NCBI RefSeq assembly: GCF_024748615.1 | Contig: NZ_CP087168.1 | Span: forward strand, 3,224,001-3,288,000 | Origin: Pseudomonas sp. B21-048 | Lineage (GTDB): Bacteria; Pseudomonadota; Gammaproteobacteria; Pseudomonadales; Pseudomonadaceae | Reading direction: 5' to 3' | DNA: 64,000 nucleotides | Shown here: positions 63,078 to 64,000 of the stretch, in pieces | Position numbering within the stretch: position 1 is the first letter of the stretch | Layout: each line of letters begins with the position of its first letter | Notes under the pieces: generated by a model | What the model was told of the DNA's origin: nothing | Database searches by the model: none | Seen by the model: only the letters and a program-made list of their open reading frames with translations | Program-made: the position numbers and the translations under genes

Positions 63078-64000
63078 ATGAACTCGTCCGTCTCTGCTCC
63101 GCCGCTGTCCACCCTGAGCCCTGCCAATGAAGCGCTGACTGTTCGTCTGCCCAGCTCATTGCAGCTCAAACAGCAATTACCCCTCAGCAATGCCCTGACC
63201 CGGCAAGTCGCCGACCACCGTCAGGCGGTTCGCGCGATCCTCAACGGTGAAGACTCCCGTCTGCTGGTCATCGTCGGCCCCTGCTCGATTCACGATCCCC
63301 GTTCAGCCCTCGAATACGCCGCCCACCTAGCCCCTCTGTCTGCACAAGTCAGCGATGAAATGCTGCTGGTGATGCGCGCCTACGTCGAAAAACCCCGCAC
63401 CACGGTCGGCTGGAAAGGCCTGGCCTATGACCCGCATCTGGATGGCAGCGACGACATGGCAGGCGGCCTGACGCTGTCCCGCGAATTGATGCGCGACATG
63501 CTCCAACTGGGCTTACCCATTGCCACCGAGCTGCTGCAACCCATGGCTGCGGGCTACTTCGACGACCTGCTGAGCTGGGTCGCGATTGGTGCCCGTACCA
63601 CCGAATCACAGATTCACCGGGAAATGGCCAGCGGCCTGAATATGCCGGTAGGGTTCAAGAACGGCACCGATGGCGGAGTGGCTGTCGCCAGCGATGCCAT
63701 GCGCTCGGCCGCCCATCCGCATCGCCATTTCGGTGTCGATAGCCAAGGGCATCCTGCGATTATCCAGACACCGGGCAACCCCGACACCCATCTGGTGCTG
63801 CGTGGCGGCCATCGCGGGCCAAACTACGACCGCGATAGCATTGCCCAGGTGCACGGCGATTTGACCAAGCTCAAAATCCCGGCGCGGATCATGGTCGACT
63901 GCAGCCATGCCAACAGCGGTAAAGATCCATTACGTCAGCCCGCTGTGTTCAACGACGTGCTTGAACAGCGCCTGCACGGTAATCGCTCGCTGGTCGGCAT
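63078..64000 (+). CDS. DAHP synthase (class I, AroF/G/H type), 3'-truncated by window edge
   Basis: 307 codons are visible from ATG 63078 (AGGAAG upstream). The hallmarks are LLVIVGPCSIHDPRSALEYA, MRAYVEKPRTTVGWKGL, SWVAIGARTTESQIHREMAS and VGFKNGTDGG, then VLRGGHRGPNYD and IMVDCSHANSGKD. These include the phosphoenolpyruvate and metal ligands of the first enzyme of the shikimate pathway. Which aromatic amino acid inhibits it cannot be read; the leader peptide upstream has Phe, Tyr and Trp codons. The C-terminus (about 50 residues) is outside the window. Confidence 0.95.
   Translation, partial: MNSSVSAPPLSTLSPANEALTVRLPSSLQLKQQLPLSNALTRQVADHRQAVRAILNGEDSRLLVIVGPCSIHDPRSALEYAAHLAPLSAQVSDEMLLVMRAYVEKPRTTVGWKGLAYDPHLDGSDDMAGGLTLSRELMRDMLQLGLPIATELLQPMAAGYFDDLLSWVAIGARTTESQIHREMASGLNMPVGFKNGTDGGVAVASDAMRSAAHPHRHFGVDSQGHPAIIQTPGNPDTHLVLRGGHRGPNYDRDSIAQVHGDLTKLKIPARIMVDCSHANSGKDPLRQPAVFNDVLEQRLHGNRSLVG

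Overview
The window looks like a Pseudomonas chromosome, probably of the fluorescens group. The clearest evidence is at the right end: gacA (TTG start), uvrC, pgsA and tRNA-Gly(GCC) stand in the order usual for Pseudomonas, followed by a GNAT gene and a DAHP synthase gene that runs off the window and has an aromatic-amino-acid leader peptide and terminator in front of it. Bases 58,564-64,000 read as core genome. Nearly everything to the left reads as accessory DNA: IS remnants, a group II intron scar, several frameshifted or truncated genes, and a truncated tyrosine integrase next to the 3' end of tRNA-Gly.

Layout. 1-1,400: IS630 transposase end and an IS3 orfA scrap. 1.5-12.6 kb: export and detoxification block with an alpha/beta hydrolase, an ABC exporter, a frameshifted formylglycine-generating-enzyme-like gene, and an RND pump (transporter, adaptor, TetR, frameshifted outer-membrane factor). 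The ABC gene and the tetR/outer-membrane intergenic region share an operator-like half-site. 12.7-22.9 kb: small regulator-target pairs (LysR/ilvD, LysR/MFS, MarR/SRPBCC, LysR/tautomerase). 23.6-31.5 kb: a seven-gene plus-strand run with an isonitrile-hydratase-like protein, a multicopper oxidase, two small proteins, a tyrosinase, a DUF2182 membrane protein and a caspase-like protein. 31.8-33.0 kb: ParDE-type toxin-antitoxin pair and a copD remnant. 33.3-38.4 kb: minus-strand locus with a small caspase-like protein, GH19 endolysin/chitinase, secreted protein, holin-sized membrane protein, two small proteins, two DUF2589-type proteins and an AraC regulator. 38.5-40.4 kb: decayed IS3-type element and a broken vWA-PP2C-kinase (TerY-P) triad.

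40.6-56.1 kb is a minus-strand, tightly packed nonribosomal peptide cluster. A C-A-PCP-C-A-PCP-TE synthetase (first A domain reads as serine, second resembles a proline-type code) is followed by an FAD monooxygenase, a free-standing condensation-domain acyltransferase, SDR, P450, PhzA/B-like protein, KAS III, ACP, methyltransferase and MFS exporter. Divergent to it lies a ClpP paralogue. A bimodular Ser-X synthetase, an FAD monooxygenase and a clpP paralogue together resemble the pyrrolizidine/azabicyclene families, which include ClpP inhibitors; the extra tailoring genes would make this an unfamiliar variant.

The best candidates for undescribed systems are the clpP-linked peptide cluster, the caspase/tyrosinase/multicopper oxidase operon and the DUF2589-GH19-caspase-like locus. 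All functions are read from sequence motifs and gene order; no database search was run.
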